Source: an uncultured Tenacibaculum sp.
GTDB taxonomy: Bacteria > Bacteroidota > Bacteroidia > Flavobacteriales > Flavobacteriaceae
Reading direction: 5' to 3'
Assembly: GCF_947495995.1 (NCBI RefSeq)
Contig: NZ_CANMAX010000003.1
Span: 186,001-250,000, forward strand
Length of the DNA stretch: 64,000 nucleotides
Shown: positions 9,002-19,034 of the stretch, piece by piece
Layout: the number at the start of each line of letters is the position of its first letter
How positions within the stretch are numbered: the stretch's first letter is position 1
Notes under the pieces: model-generated
Told to the model about the DNA's origin: nothing
The model's database searches: none
What the model saw: the letters and a program-made list of their open reading frames with translations, nothing else
Program-made: the position numbers and the translations under genes

Positions 9002-9162
9002 GCAAAAGTTGATATAGATAACTCAAGTAATTAAATGGAATTTAATTCACTTTCTTCTCGTTTTCTGTGTTGATTGTAAATATACAAAAATCGAAAATTA
9101 TAAGGCTATTAATTTCGAAATGAGTATTTTTATGGTTACAAACAACACTAAGATTTTAACGT

Positions 9163-10920
9163 ATGAAAACTCACTTTGAGTTAAATGAAGTAACGAGAAA
9201 ATTACCTAAACACTTACACAAATTTGTAGTTAAACAACCTTATGATGAATATACAGCTCAAAACCAAGCTGTATGGCGATATGTAATGCGTATGAATGTA
9301 GATTATTTGAGTAAAGTTGCTCATGAATCTTACATTGAAGGTTTAGAAAAAACAGGAATTTCCGTTGATACAATTCCTAGAATGGAAGGAATGAACAGAA
9401 TTTTAAAAGAAATTGGTTGGGCAGCCGTTTCTGTAGATGGTTTTATTCCACCAAATGCTTTTATGGAATTTCAAGCATATAACGTATTAGTTATAGCTTC
9501 AGATATGCGAACTATAGATCATATCAAATATACTCCTGCGCCAGATATTATTCATGAAGCAGCAGGTCATGCACCAATTATAGCAAACCCAGAATATGCT
9601 GAATATTTAAGAAGATTTGGAGAAATAGGAGCTAAAGCAATTTCATCTTCTAGAGATTATGAAATGTATGAAGCTATTCGTTTGCTGTCAATCTTAAAAG
9701 AAAATCCAAATTCAACAACCAAAGAGATTCAAGAAGCGCAAGAAAAAGTAGAATGGTTGCAAAATAATATGGGTGCATTATCTGAAATGGCTCAGATTAG
9801 AAATTTACATTGGTGGACTGTTGAGTATGGATTAATAGGTACTGTTGAAGATCCAAAAATTTATGGAGCCGGATTACTTTCTTCTATTGGTGAAAGTAAA
9901 TGGTGTATGCAAGATGCTGTTAAGAAAATACCATACACTTTAGAAGCTTCTAACGTATCTTTTGATATTACAAAACCACAACCACAATTATTCGTAACTC
10001 CAGATTTTGCACATTTGAGTCTAGTTTTAGAACAATACGCAAATACCATGGGAATTCGTAAAGGAGGTTTAAGTGGAATTAATAAGTTAATCGATTCTAA
10101 AAATTTAGGTACGATTGAATTATCTACAGGAATTCAAGTTTCAGGAGTGTTTTCTAATGTAATTACTGATGAAACTAATAAACCGATTTATATTCAAACT
10201 ACTGGTGGAACAGCGTTGTCGAATAGAGATAAAGAATTAATTGGTCACGGAACAAATTATCATGCAGAAGGTTTTGGTAGTCCAGTAGGAAAATTAAGAG
10301 GAATTAATATTCCTATTGAAAATATGAGTCCGAGAGACTTAGAGGCTTACGGTATTTATGAAGGTAAAACAGTAAGTTTAGAATTTGAAGGTGGTGTAAA
10401 AGTAGAAGGAGAAGTAATTACAGGAACTAGAGATTTACGCGGAAGAATTTTATTAATTTCGTTTAAGAATTGTACAGTAACACATTTCGATACGGTATTA
10501 TTCCATCCAGATTGGGGAATTTACGATATGGCTGTTGGTGTAGAAATTGTTTCAGCATATGCAGGTCCAGCAGATGTGAGCTCTTTTGAAGATATCGGAA
10601 AAGTATCAGAAACCAAAACACATAAAATAAACTATTCTTCATCAGATAGAGCGTTGTATGACTTATATACTGAAGTACGACAAATGAGAGAAGAAAATAC
10701 AGTTACAGAAGATAGAGTATTGGCTATTTTTAATACTGTTGAAGAAAGGTTTAACGAAGATTGGTTGTTAACTTTAGAGTTGTATGAAGTTTCAGTAGAG
10801 CATAATTATGAAGTTAAACATGCGATAAAAGAATACTTAAATACTTTAAAAACTAACGAAGAACTTACAAGTTTAATAGAGGACGGACTTTCTCTAGCGG
10901 CTAATGAACAAGTAATATAA
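9163..10920 (+). CDS. Aromatic amino acid hydroxylase (phenylalanine 4-hydroxylase type) with C-terminal extension
   Basis: A pterin- and iron-dependent monooxygenase, predicted to convert phenylalanine to tyrosine. The iron ligands are clear: H131 and H136 in HEAAGH, and E221 in WTVEYGL. The catalytic domain occupies roughly residues 1-290. The protein is 585 residues against about 260-300 for typical bacterial enzymes, and the extra 290 residues (containing TTGGTALSNRDKELIGHG and FHPDWGIYDMAVGVEIVSAYAGPADVSSF) form a separate domain I cannot name. A rhodanese-like gene follows after 1 base. No regulatory ACT domain precedes the catalytic domain. Confidence 0.9.
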   Translation: MKTHFELNEVTRKLPKHLHKFVVKQPYDEYTAQNQAVWRYVMRMNVDYLSKVAHESYIEGLEKTGISVDTIPRMEGMNRILKEIGWAAVSVDGFIPPNAFMEFQAYNVLVIASDMRTIDHIKYTPAPDIIHEAAGHAPIIANPEYAEYLRRFGEIGAKAISSSRDYEMYEAIRLLSILKENPNSTTKEIQEAQEKVEWLQNNMGALSEMAQIRNLHWWTVEYGLIGTVEDPKIYGAGLLSSIGESKWCMQDAVKKIPYTLEASNVSFDITKPQPQLFVTPDFAHLSLVLEQYANTMGIRKGGLSGINKLIDSKNLGTIELSTGIQVSGVFSNVITDETNKPIYIQTTGGTALSNRDKELIGHGTNYHAEGFGSPVGKLRGINIPIENMSPRDLEAYGIYEGKTVSLEFEGGVKVEGEVITGTRDLRGRILLISFKNCTVTHFDTVLFHPDWGIYDMAVGVEIVSAYAGPADVSSFEDIGKVSETKTHKINYSSSDRALYDLYTEVRQMREENTVTEDRVLAIFNTVEERFNEDWLLTLELYEVSVEHNYEVKHAIKEYLNTLKTNEELTSLIEDGLSLAANEQVI

Positions 10921-10921
10921 A

Positions 10922-11230
10922 ATGAATATATTTAATTTATTTAGAAGAAAAAATATGGCAAACGAAATTCAAGAATATTTAGAAAAAGGAGCAGTAGTTT
11001 TAGATGTAAGAACTTTAGCGGAATGGAATGACGGGCATAGTGAAGGAGCTAAACACATTGTATTAGATACTATTCCAGAACATGTAGAAGAGATTAAATC
11101 TTGGAATAAGCCTGTAATTGCAGTATGTAGAAGTGGAGCAAGAAGTGGAAGAGCTACAGAATTTTTACAAGGTCAAGGATTAGACGTTATTAACGGTGGT
11201 CCTTGGGGAGACGTAGATCAATACTTATAA
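10922..11230 (+). CDS. Rhodanese-like domain protein
   Basis: A single-domain rhodanese of up to 102 residues with the active-site loop CRSGARS (Cys69), used for sulfur transfer or thiol chemistry. ATG at 10955 (MANEIQEYL) is an alternative start giving 91 residues and aligns better with the fold. The start at 10922 adds only a basic tail. It is 1 base downstream of the aromatic amino acid hydroxylase gene and followed by a strong terminator, so the two form an operon; the functional link is unclear. Confidence 0.88.
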   Translation: MNIFNLFRRKNMANEIQEYLEKGAVVLDVRTLAEWNDGHSEGAKHIVLDTIPEHVEEIKSWNKPVIAVCRSGARSGRATEFLQGQGLDVINGGPWGDVDQYL

Positions 11231-11251
11231 GATAAAAAATATCAAAGTAGT

Positions 11252-11288
11252 AAAGAGATGTGCAAAAGCACATCTCTTTGCTTTTTTT
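11252..11288 (+). terminator. Intrinsic terminator after the hydroxylase-rhodanese operon
   Basis: AAGAGATGTGC (11253-11263) pairs with GCACATCTCTT (11268-11278) around AAAA, followed by a T-rich tract. It lies about 22 bases after the rhodanese stop codon. Confidence 0.88.
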
Positions 11289-11299
11289 AAAAATAAGCT

Positions 11300-11824
11300 A
11301 TGAAAATTAAATTAATATCAACAATTGCGTTGTTGTGGTTAGTAATTATTGGGTGTAAGGTAAATAGAACAAGCCCTCCAATTCTCGCTAAAGAATTCCC
11401 TATTATACTTCAAGAAAATGCAAAAGATTGCGGTCCGATTTGCTTAGCAATGCTTTGTAAATATTATGACTTAAATATTGAGTTGGACAGTTTAAAGAAA
11501 TTATCGTCATTCGATCCAGTAGAAGGAACAACACTTTTAGGATTAAGTGAAGCTTGTGATAGCATTGGAATCAAAAATTTAGGAATCCGAGTTACTTATG
11601 ATAAAATATTAGAATACGATAATCCGTCCATTGCACACTGGGATAATAATCATTACGTAGTTGTATATAAAATGACTAAAGATAGTACTTGGGTAGCCGA
11701 TCCTGCAGTTGGTAAAATCAGATATTCAAGAGAAGAGTTTTGTAAAAGTTGGTCAAAAGGAGAAGGGAATACTAGTCCAGAAGAAGGAGTGATGTTAATT
11801 ACAGAATTAGATGCTAAAAAATAA
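11300..11824 (+). CDS. Stand-alone C39 peptidase-like lipoprotein
   Basis: A 174-residue lipoprotein (lipobox ending at Cys19) with a C39 double-glycine-peptidase fold: Q38 for the oxyanion hole, catalytic Cys44 (KDCGPICL), His118 (NNHYVVV) and Asp134 (ADP). In bacteriocin exporters this domain is fused to an ABC transporter and cuts leaders after GG; here it is alone and on the outer side of the membrane. The triad looks intact, so activity is plausible. The targets are unknown. A GG-leader peptide gene lies 11 kb to the left, but a link is only speculation. Confidence 0.82.
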   Translation: MKIKLISTIALLWLVIIGCKVNRTSPPILAKEFPIILQENAKDCGPICLAMLCKYYDLNIELDSLKKLSSFDPVEGTTLLGLSEACDSIGIKNLGIRVTYDKILEYDNPSIAHWDNNHYVVVYKMTKDSTWVADPAVGKIRYSREEFCKSWSKGEGNTSPEEGVMLITELDAKK

Positions 11825-11877
11825 AATAACTTGTAGAGAGAGAATATTTTAGTTTTTATCTTTACTGAAAAAATATT

Positions 11878-12516
11878 ATGAAATTAATTAAATTGCTAAC
11901 AACAGTATTGTTGTGTTTTTCAATTTTGTCAGTTTTTTCACAGAAAAGGTTTAGCCTTGGAATTCAAGCTGGTCCAAATTACTCTAATTTAAGGTTTGAA
12001 AATGAAAGTGTTATTGAGCATGATTATGAGTTTGGCTACTTTTTAGGTTTAAGTGCGAATTATCGTTTAAAAAAAAGATTGAGCATTAGAACCGAGTTAA
12101 ATTATGATCGCAAAGTAGCTAGTGTTTCTTTTCCAGGTGTAGTAATTGGTAATGATGTGTTTCCTGCGGGTAAAATTGAAGATGTATATGAGTTTATAAC
12201 TTTACCTGTATTATTAAAATATGAGTTTAGTGATAAAAATCCATTTTTTATTAATGGAGGTGTTTTTTTAGGTTATTTTTTAAGAGCTAGAGAAAGTACC
12301 AATGGAAGAGAATTGAGTGAAGATCTATCTTATTTTTTTGCGAATTATGATTTTGGATTTTCTATAGGTGTTGGTAAAACTTTTTCGATTAACGACAGTA
12401 ATAATCTAACAGTAGAATTAAGGAACCATTTAGGAGTAGTAAATATTGAAGCTGATAGTGAGTATACTAAGACAAATTCTTTCAGCCTAATTCTAGGTTG
12501 GAATTTTACACTTTAA
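11878..12516 (+). CDS. Outer-membrane beta-barrel protein, PorT-like
   Basis: A 212-residue secreted protein with a signal peptide (cleavage after about residue 21, VFSQ). It starts its mature part with SLGIQAGPNYSNLRF, typical of the small OMP_b-brl/PorT-like barrels of Bacteroidota, and ends in alternating hydrophobic strands with a terminal aromatic (FSLILGWNFTL). Probably an eight-stranded barrel. No specific ligand or partner can be assigned. It converges with the GSCFA gene, with only 4 bases between the stop codons. Confidence 0.8.
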   Translation: MKLIKLLTTVLLCFSILSVFSQKRFSLGIQAGPNYSNLRFENESVIEHDYEFGYFLGLSANYRLKKRLSIRTELNYDRKVASVSFPGVVIGNDVFPAGKIEDVYEFITLPVLLKYEFSDKNPFFINGGVFLGYFLRARESTNGRELSEDLSYFFANYDFGFSIGVGKTFSINDSNNLTVELRNHLGVVNIEADSEYTKTNSFSLILGWNFTL

Positions 12517-12520
12517 GAAA

Positions 12521-13471
12521 TTAAAACTTCATAAAAGGAAATGCTTGAATTAGTGTTTCCTTTTTTTGTGTAAGTTTATTTAAGAACTTTTGATGTGCTT
12601 CAGAATTTGGATTAAAAGGTTTGTGTGCTAATCCTTTCTGAATTTCCTCAACTTTAGTCAATGTTTGTAGTGTGTTTTCACTAAACCAAGTTTCAGAAAA
12701 CTTTTTCCAAATGTAATTTATGGCAGTCTCATTTGGGTGAATCATATCAGCTTTATAAAAACGATAATCACGTAATTCATCCATTAGAATTTCATAAGAA
12801 GGAAAATAATAGTGTTGTCTTCTTGGTTCAACAACTTCATGAATTCCTGCAAATAAATGCGATTTACTTCTCTGATTTTCTATAAAACCATCTTTTAAAT
12901 GACGAATAGGAGAAACAGTAAAAATTATAGAAGCTCTAGGATTTACACTTTTAATTAAAGCACAAATATTCTCCAAACTAGCCGTTATCTCATCAACAGG
13001 TAATAATTCTTTTAAAAATTGCTTTTGAGGCACTTTATGACAATTTGCAACAATTGTATCCGAAGAAATAAAACGATACACCCAAGCTGTTCCTAAAGTG
13101 ATTATAATATGACTTGCACCTAACAATTCTTTAGAGGTAATTTGAATCGCAGAATTTATGTTTTGAAGTATCTGTTCTTTATCAACGTCACTCAGGTTAG
13201 AATGTACATCAAAACAATGCCAACGTTCATTTAATTCGAAAATATCAGTTTCAGTATATGTTTTCTCATTAATCGCATTGGTGATTAATGTTTCAATAGC
13301 TTTTGGATGGAATAAAATTCCAAACGGATTTTGATTGACTTGAAACTTAAAATAGCTGAGTTTATTTCCAATGTTTTCTGAAAAACAAGAACCTAACAAT
13401 AATAATTTAGAGTTGTAATCAATTAAGTTATGTGATTGTTGTTTTAAAGGTAATTTGGTTTGTAAATCCAT
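12521..13471 (-). CDS. GSCFA domain protein
   Basis: A 316-residue protein of the GSCFA family, named for the motif seen here as LLLLGSCFSENIGNKL (about residues 24-38). Further family features are NPFGILFHP, LGTAWVYR, FTVSPIRHLKDG and MIHPNETAINYIW, reminiscent of SGNH/GDSL hydrolases (catalytic Ser in GSCF, late Asp..His in DMIHP). The substrate is not known. No signal peptide. It lies 10 bases downstream of a membrane protein gene on the same strand. Confidence 0.88.
   Translation of the reverse strand: MDLQTKLPLKQQSHNLIDYNSKLLLLGSCFSENIGNKLSYFKFQVNQNPFGILFHPKAIETLITNAINEKTYTETDIFELNERWHCFDVHSNLSDVDKEQILQNINSAIQITSKELLGASHIIITLGTAWVYRFISSDTIVANCHKVPQKQFLKELLPVDEITASLENICALIKSVNPRASIIFTVSPIRHLKDGFIENQRSKSHLFAGIHEVVEPRRQHYYFPSYEILMDELRDYRFYKADMIHPNETAINYIWKKFSETWFSENTLQTLTKVEEIQKGLAHKPFNPNSEAHQKFLNKLTQKKETLIQAFPFMKF
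12533..12567 (+). terminator. Possible terminator of the barrel gene inside the GSCFA 3' end
   Basis: AAAAGGAAA (12533-12541) pairs with TTTCCTTTT before a T run. It lies in the last codons of the convergent GSCFA gene. The stem is short and the loop long, so it may be weak. Confidence 0.4.
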
Positions 13472-13481
13472 ACTATTTCAC

Positions 13482-14117
13482 TTACTGAGTTACTGGTTGT
13501 GCTAAATTAATTGAAATTTCTGGTACTCTTTTATTAAAGTATGTTTTGATGTTTTGGAAATCTTCTTTTTCTAATTCAAGAAAAGAAATTAATTCCTGTG
13601 AATCTTCTTTAAAAAGAATAATCTGATTCGGGAATACTTCTAAATTAGTAATTTCTGAAACATTAAAAGTTCGTTCCTCTTTCCCATTTTTGAAGGTTAT
13701 TAATCCTTTTTTAATTTGGAATGATGCTGTTTTTCTAAGAAAAATACCACTTATAAATGATACAAAGATCATTATGAAAACTATCATATAGTTAATTTGA
13801 TAAACATTAACAATATAAGCATAAGCTAAAAATCCAGTTACTAAGAATATAGAAAAGCCTAAGCTAGCGTCTTTATGTGCATAGTCATTCTCACTAGGTA
13901 TAAATACTGAATCTGGATCTTTTTTCTTTGGGATGAAAGATCTATAGGTAACAAATATTAATAATAGAATTAAAGCCGCTGTTATGTATGGTTTCGGTAT
14001 TTTTTCATAATAAAAAGCAATTTCATCTCCATAGAAATGTTCTATAATCTTAATGATTACATAGAAGAAAACAGGACTTATTATATGTCTCCAATAATGC
14101 AATAGTTTCTCTTTCAT
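13482..14117 (-). CDS. Integral membrane protein with PH-like C-terminal domain
   Basis: A 211-residue protein with about four transmembrane helices (near residues 10-28, 45-62, 85-105 and 110-127) followed by a soluble C-terminal domain of about 75 residues (KKGLITFKNGKEERTFNVSE and onward) that resembles bacterial PH-like domains. No function can be assigned. It lies just upstream of the GSCFA gene (10 bases) and is separated from alaS by a strong hairpin. Confidence 0.6.
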   Translation of the reverse strand: MKEKLLHYWRHIISPVFFYVIIKIIEHFYGDEIAFYYEKIPKPYITAALILLLIFVTYRSFIPKKKDPDSVFIPSENDYAHKDASLGFSIFLVTGFLAYAYIVNVYQINYMIVFIMIFVSFISGIFLRKTASFQIKKGLITFKNGKEERTFNVSEITNLEVFPNQIILFKEDSQELISFLELEKEDFQNIKTYFNKRVPEISINLAQPVTQ

Positions 14118-14130
14118 GTTGTAAAAATAA

Positions 14131-14166
14131 AAAAATCTAAAATCATATTATGATTTTAGATTTTTT
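14131..14166 (-). terminator. Bidirectional-looking terminator downstream of alaS
   Basis: An almost perfect A/T-rich palindrome: AAAAATCTAAAATCATA pairs with TATGATTTTAGATTTTT around one or two bases, with a T tract on both strands. It lies 66 bases beyond the alaS stop codon. Confidence 0.7.
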
Positions 14167-14231
14167 AAAAGTGTCATTCTAAACTCATCTCAGAATCTTA
14201 AACGAATTCAGATTGATGTTAATATTTTGTG

Positions 14232-16847
14232 TTATACGATGTAATCTTTAGCGCGCTCTAATGCTTTTGGAATTCCACCAGGATTTTTACCTCCAGCCGT
14301 AGCAAAGAAATTTTGTCCACCACCACCTCCGTGGATTAATTTTCCTAATTCTCTAACTACTTTACCAGCATCGTAACCTTTTTCGTTAGCTAAATCTTTA
14401 GAAATGTAGCAAGTTAACATTGCTTTTTCTTTTGTAGGAGCAGTAGCAAATAAGACAAATAAATTATCAATTTCACCACCTAACTCGAATAGTAGATTTC
14501 TGATACTAGTAGGATCTAAATCTACTTTTGTTGCTAAGAAGTTCACACCATTAACTTCAGTGATTTGATTTTTTAAATCACCTTTCATGTTCTTAGCTTT
14601 ATCTTTTAATAACTGTTCTATTTGCTTCTTTAAAGCAGCATTTTCATTCTGTAAAGAAGTAACAGCTTTAGTTAAATCTTTAGGATTTTTCAACACATCT
14701 TTTACAGCATTAAATTTATCTTCAACGTCTTCGAAATATTCTCCAACAGCCATATTTGTAATTGCTTCAATACGACGAATACCAGCAGCTACAGCACCTT
14801 CAGATTTAATTTTGAAATACCAAACATCACCAGTTTGCTGAACATGTGTTCCTCCACATAATTCCATCGACTGACCAAATTTAATCGCTCTTACACTATC
14901 GCCATATTTTTCTCCAAATAAAGCAATTGCTCCTTCGTCGATTGCTTGTTGCATTGGAATATTACGTTTTTCTTCTAACGGAAGATTTTCACGAATACGT
15001 GCATTTACAAATTCTTCAATTTCTCTTAGTTGATCATTATCAACTTTAGAAAAATGAGAAAAATCGAAACGTAAATGTTTAGGACTAACTAAAGATCCTT
15101 TTTGTTCAACGTGAGTTCCTAAAATTGTTCGTAAAGCTTGGTGTAATAAATGCGTTGCTGTATGATTACTAGCAGATAATCTTCTATACTCTTCATTTAC
15201 CACAGCTTTAAACGATTCATTCAAGTGTTTTGGTAAGTTTTTCGTGTAATGAATAATTACATTATTCTCTTTTTTAGTATCTAAAATATGAATCACGTCA
15301 CCATGAACATCTTCTAAGAAACCTTTATCACCCACTTGTCCTCCTCCTTCAGGATAAAAAGGAGTCATATTAAATACTAATTGATATTGATCACCATCTT
15401 TTTTGGTAGTTACTTTTCTGTAGCGAGTTAATTTTACATCTACGCTTAACGTATCGTAACCAACAAATTCTTCAACATCATCTTCTACTAAAGTAACCCA
15501 ATCACCAGTTTCACTTGCAGAAGCAGCACGAGAACGGTCTTTTTGTTCTTGCATACTTTGCTTAAATTCTTCCTCATTAATCTCGTACCCTTTTTCACGT
15601 GCGATTAATTGAGTTAAATCTAATGGGAAACCATAGGTGTCATATAATTCAAAAGCTTTTTTACCTGAAACAGTTTTGTCTTTCGCAGATTCAATCACTT
15701 TATCTAATAATAATAAACCTTGATCTAAAGTGCGTAAGAAAGACTGTTCTTCTTCTTTAATTACATTATGAACTAAAGCAGATTGCTTTTTAATTTCAGG
15801 AAAAGCTTCACCCATTTGATGTGCTAGGGTTTCTGATAATTTATAAATAAAAGCTTCTTTCTGATTTAAGAATGTAAATCCGTAACGAATAGCACGTCTT
15901 AAAATTCTACGAATTACATAACCAGCTCCATTATTACTTGGTAATTGTCCGTCTGCAATAGCAAAAGAAACAGCTCTTACGTGATCTGCAATTACACGAA
16001 TAGCTACATCTATTTTCTCATCATTTCCATATTTTACACCAGTAATAGTTTCAATTTCTCTAATTAACGGAGTAAATACATCTGTATCGTAGTTCGATTG
16101 AACGTTTTGTAAAACCATACACAAACGCTCAAATCCCATACCTGTATCAATATGTTTAGCAGGCAATTCTTCTAAAGACTTATCTGCTTTTCTATTGTAC
16201 TGCATGAAAACTAAATTCCATATTTCAACAACTTCAGGATGATCTTCATTAACTAAAGATTTTCCGTCTACTTTAGCTTTTTCTCCAGCAGAACGAATAT
16301 CAACATGAATTTCAGAACAAGGTCCGCATGGTCCTTGATCTCCCATTTCCCAGAAGTTATCTTTTTTATTTCCCATTAAGATACGATCCTCAGAAATGTA
16401 TTGTTTCCATAAATCGTAAGCTTCTTGATCCATTTTTGTTCCATCACCTTCATCACCTTCAAATACGGTAACATATAAAATGTCTTTAGGAATCTTGTAA
16501 ACTTCAGTTAACAATTCCCAAGCCCAAGCGATTGCTTCTTTTTTAAAGTAATCACCAAAACTCCAGTTACCTAACATTTCAAACATGGTGTGATGATACG
16601 TATCGTAACCTACTTCTTCTAAATCGTTGTGTTTTCCAGAAACACGAAGACATTTTTGAGAATCAGAAATACGTAGATTTTTAGGCGTATTATTTCCCAA
16701 GAAAAATTCCTTAAATGGGGCCATCCCAGAGTTAGTAAACATAAGGGTTGGGTCATTTTTTAATACCATTGGGGCAGAAGGCACAATTTCGTGTTGTTTA
16801 GATTTAAAAAATTCTAAAAACTTGCTTCTAATTTCTTGAGATTTCAT
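14232..16847 (-). CDS. alaS: Alanine--tRNA ligase
   Basis: Charges tRNA-Ala in the cytosol. The 871-residue length and full domain order match: class II catalytic core at the N-terminus ([20 protein letters not shown] in the tRNA-binding region), the editing domain with HTATH (H562, H566) and CGGTH (C664, H668), and the C-Ala domain with a glycine-rich end ([19 protein letters not shown]). All zinc ligands of the editing site are present. It is transcribed alone, divergently from the M23 peptidase gene. Confidence 0.98.
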   Translation of the reverse strand: MKSQEIRSKFLEFFKSKQHEIVPSAPMVLKNDPTLMFTNSGMAPFKEFFLGNNTPKNLRISDSQKCLRVSGKHNDLEEVGYDTYHHTMFEMLGNWSFGDYFKKEAIAWAWELLTEVYKIPKDILYVTVFEGDEGDGTKMDQEAYDLWKQYISEDRILMGNKKDNFWEMGDQGPCGPCSEIHVDIRSAGEKAKVDGKSLVNEDHPEVVEIWNLVFMQYNRKADKSLEELPAKHIDTGMGFERLCMVLQNVQSNYDTDVFTPLIREIETITGVKYGNDEKIDVAIRVIADHVRAVSFAIADGQLPSNNGAGYVIRRILRRAIRYGFTFLNQKEAFIYKLSETLAHQMGEAFPEIKKQSALVHNVIKEEEQSFLRTLDQGLLLLDKVIESAKDKTVSGKKAFELYDTYGFPLDLTQLIAREKGYEINEEEFKQSMQEQKDRSRAASASETGDWVTLVEDDVEEFVGYDTLSVDVKLTRYRKVTTKKDGDQYQLVFNMTPFYPEGGGQVGDKGFLEDVHGDVIHILDTKKENNVIIHYTKNLPKHLNESFKAVVNEEYRRLSASNHTATHLLHQALRTILGTHVEQKGSLVSPKHLRFDFSHFSKVDNDQLREIEEFVNARIRENLPLEEKRNIPMQQAIDEGAIALFGEKYGDSVRAIKFGQSMELCGGTHVQQTGDVWYFKIKSEGAVAAGIRRIEAITNMAVGEYFEDVEDKFNAVKDVLKNPKDLTKAVTSLQNENAALKKQIEQLLKDKAKNMKGDLKNQITEVNGVNFLATKVDLDPTSIRNLLFELGGEIDNLFVLFATAPTKEKAMLTCYISKDLANEKGYDAGKVVRELGKLIHGGGGGQNFFATAGGKNPGGIPKALERAKDYIV

Positions 16848-16890
16848 GGGTTATTTCGTTAAAAAAATTCTAATAAAAGAAAGGAAATCG

Positions 16891-16918
16891 TTGAGTTTTG
16901 AAACATTTCATAACTTTG
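16891..16918 (+). promoter_or_regulatory. Promoter of the M23 peptidase operon
   Basis: TTG at 16891-16893 and TAACTTTG at 16911-16918 (17-base spacer) match the Bacteroidota promoter pattern. The expected leader is about 55 bases. Confidence 0.6.
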
Positions 16919-16978
16919 CATGTCTAATCAACTAAATAAGTTCCTTTCAAAGGACACAAAAGTACTACATTTGGTCAT

Positions 16979-17947
16979 ATGGCAAAAGTAAAATATTATT
17001 ACGATCCAGAAACGCTATCGTACCAGCAAATTGAGTTACGAAAGCGGGATAAGTTCAAAAATAGTATCATTATACTATTGGGGGTTGGACTTACCATGTT
17101 TCTTGGGTTTATGGTTTTAAGTCAGTTTATTGAATCGCCAAAACAAAAAGCGCAAAAAAGAGAATTAGAAAATTCTAAACTTCATATCGAATTATTAGGA
17201 AAGCGTATTGAAGAGGTTACAGAAGTTTTAGGAGATTTACAAGAACGAGACAACTATATCTACAGATCATATTTTGAAGCAAACCCAATTCCTGATGAAC
17301 AACGAAAAGCAGGTTTTGGTGGGGTAAATCGTTATAAGAATCTAGAAGGTTTTAATAATAGTGAAATGATTATTGATGTGACCAAACGTTTAGATGTATT
17401 GTCTAAACAAATAGTGGTACAATCGAAATCATTAGATGAAATTGTAGATTTAGCAAAAGCTAAAGAGAAAATGTTAGCTTCGATACCTGCAATTCAACCT
17501 TTAAAAGCTGAAGATTTAACAAGAATGGCTTCGGGTTATGGAATGCGAATGCATCCGATTTTAAAAATTCGTAAAATGCATAAAGGAATGGATTTTACAG
17601 CACCTAAAGGAACACCAATTTATGCTTCAGGAAATGGAACAGTTTCTAGAGCAAACAGAAGTGCAACTTTTGGTAAAGTAGTTTATATCGAGCATGGTTA
17701 TGGTTATAAAACTATTTATGCACACATGAGTAAAATCGGAGTTAAGAAAGGTCAAGTTGTGAAACGTGGAGATATTATAGGTTACGTAGGAAACACAGGA
17801 AGATCTGTATCTGCACATTTACATTATGAAGTTCATCGAAATGGTAGAGCTGTAAACCCGATTTACTATTATTATGGAGATTTAACTCCAGAAGAATTCT
17901 TAGCGATGCAAAAGGCTTCAGAAGACGAAGGCCAATCGTTTGATTAA
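16979..17947 (+). CDS. M23 family metallopeptidase (MepM/NlpD-type)
   Basis: A 322-residue murein hydrolase: one N-terminal transmembrane anchor (about residues 29-50), a coiled-coil stretch (60-85) and a C-terminal LytM/peptidase M23 domain. Zinc and catalytic motifs are intact: HPILKIRKMHKGMDF (first His and the HxxxD motif), YAHMSKI and HLHYEVH. It is predicted to cleave peptidoglycan cross-links at the periplasmic face during growth. It heads a forward run with the CapA-like gene 18 bases on. Confidence 0.93.
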   Translation: MAKVKYYYDPETLSYQQIELRKRDKFKNSIIILLGVGLTMFLGFMVLSQFIESPKQKAQKRELENSKLHIELLGKRIEEVTEVLGDLQERDNYIYRSYFEANPIPDEQRKAGFGGVNRYKNLEGFNNSEMIIDVTKRLDVLSKQIVVQSKSLDEIVDLAKAKEKMLASIPAIQPLKAEDLTRMASGYGMRMHPILKIRKMHKGMDFTAPKGTPIYASGNGTVSRANRSATFGKVVYIEHGYGYKTIYAHMSKIGVKKGQVVKRGDIIGYVGNTGRSVSAHLHYEVHRNGRAVNPIYYYYGDLTPEEFLAMQKASEDEGQSFD

Positions 17948-17965
17948 AAAAGTGACCCCAAAATT

Positions 17966-19033
17966 ATGAAAAAAGCAATTAGAAAGATATTAGTATCTGC
18001 TAGTATTGTAACGTTATCTGGAATCTCATACGCACAGCAAGCAGATTCAATTCAAGTAAAAGCGAAGGAAATTACATTTATGGCTGTCGGAGATATGATG
18101 TTAGGAACAACTTTTCCAAATGCATCGTATTTACCACCAAAAGGAACCTATCCTTTTAAAGATGTACAAAGTGTTTTTAAAAATGCAGATGTATTATTTG
18201 GGAATTTAGAAGGAACTTTAACAGATACAGGTAGAAATGCGAAACGATGTAAAGATCCATCGAAATGTTACTCTTTTAAAAGTCCAGAATCTTTCGGAAA
18301 GCATTTTGAAAAGGCTGGTTTTGATGTTGTAAGTATTGCAAATAATCATATCGGAGATTTTGGTGGAATAGGAATTAAAAACACATTAAAAACTTTAGAT
18401 AATGCCGGAATTGCAAGTGCAGGGATTTTATCTAAACCGACTACTGTTTTTGAAAAAGATGGTATTAAATATGGATTAATTGCTTTTGCTCCGAACAAAG
18501 ATTGTTTGAAGTTAAACTTTGTAACTAAAGGAACTCAAATGGTAAAGAACTTAGCTAAAAAAGTTGATATCGTTATTGTTTCTTTCCACGGAGGAGCTGA
18601 AGGAACCAAACATAAAAATGTACCTAGAAAAACAGAATATTTCTATGGAGAAAATAGAGGGAATGTGTATTCATTTGCACATAAAATGATCGATGCTGGA
18701 GCAGGAATCGTTTTAGGTCATGGTCCACATGTACCAAGAGCTATTGAAGTTTACAAAGGTAAATTTATAGCATACAGTATGGGGAATTTTGCTACTTACA
18801 AGCGTTTTAGTATGAGCGGGTCAAAAGCGTATTCTCCAATTTTTGAATTAAAATTAAAAGAGAATGGAGATTTTATTGAAGGAAAAATTCATTCAGCAAT
18901 TCAAACAAAAATTAGATATCCATTTTTAGATACACAAGAGCGTGCATTTAACGAAATAAAAAAGTTGACTTTACAAGATTTTCCAGAAAATAAGATTAAG
19001 TTTGGAGAAGCAGGAAAGATAGAATTAGAATAA
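17966..19033 (+). CDS. CapA-family phosphoesterase-like protein
   Basis: A 355-residue secreted protein (signal peptide ending near SYAQQ, residue 25) of the PGA_cap/CapA family: FMAVGDMMLG, FGNLEGTLTD, SIANNHIGDFG, SFHGGAE and LGHGPHVPRAIE are the metallophosphoesterase-like motifs. CapA acts in poly-gamma-glutamate capsule synthesis in Bacillus, but most bacterial members are uncharacterised and no other capsule gene lies nearby. It is followed 1 base later by the MerR-family gene. Confidence 0.85.
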   Translation: MKKAIRKILVSASIVTLSGISYAQQADSIQVKAKEITFMAVGDMMLGTTFPNASYLPPKGTYPFKDVQSVFKNADVLFGNLEGTLTDTGRNAKRCKDPSKCYSFKSPESFGKHFEKAGFDVVSIANNHIGDFGGIGIKNTLKTLDNAGIASAGILSKPTTVFEKDGIKYGLIAFAPNKDCLKLNFVTKGTQMVKNLAKKVDIVIVSFHGGAEGTKHKNVPRKTEYFYGENRGNVYSFAHKMIDAGAGIVLGHGPHVPRAIEVYKGKFIAYSMGNFATYKRFSMSGSKAYSPIFELKLKENGDFIEGKIHSAIQTKIRYPFLDTQERAFNEIKKLTLQDFPENKIKFGEAGKIELE

Positions 19034-19034
19034 T

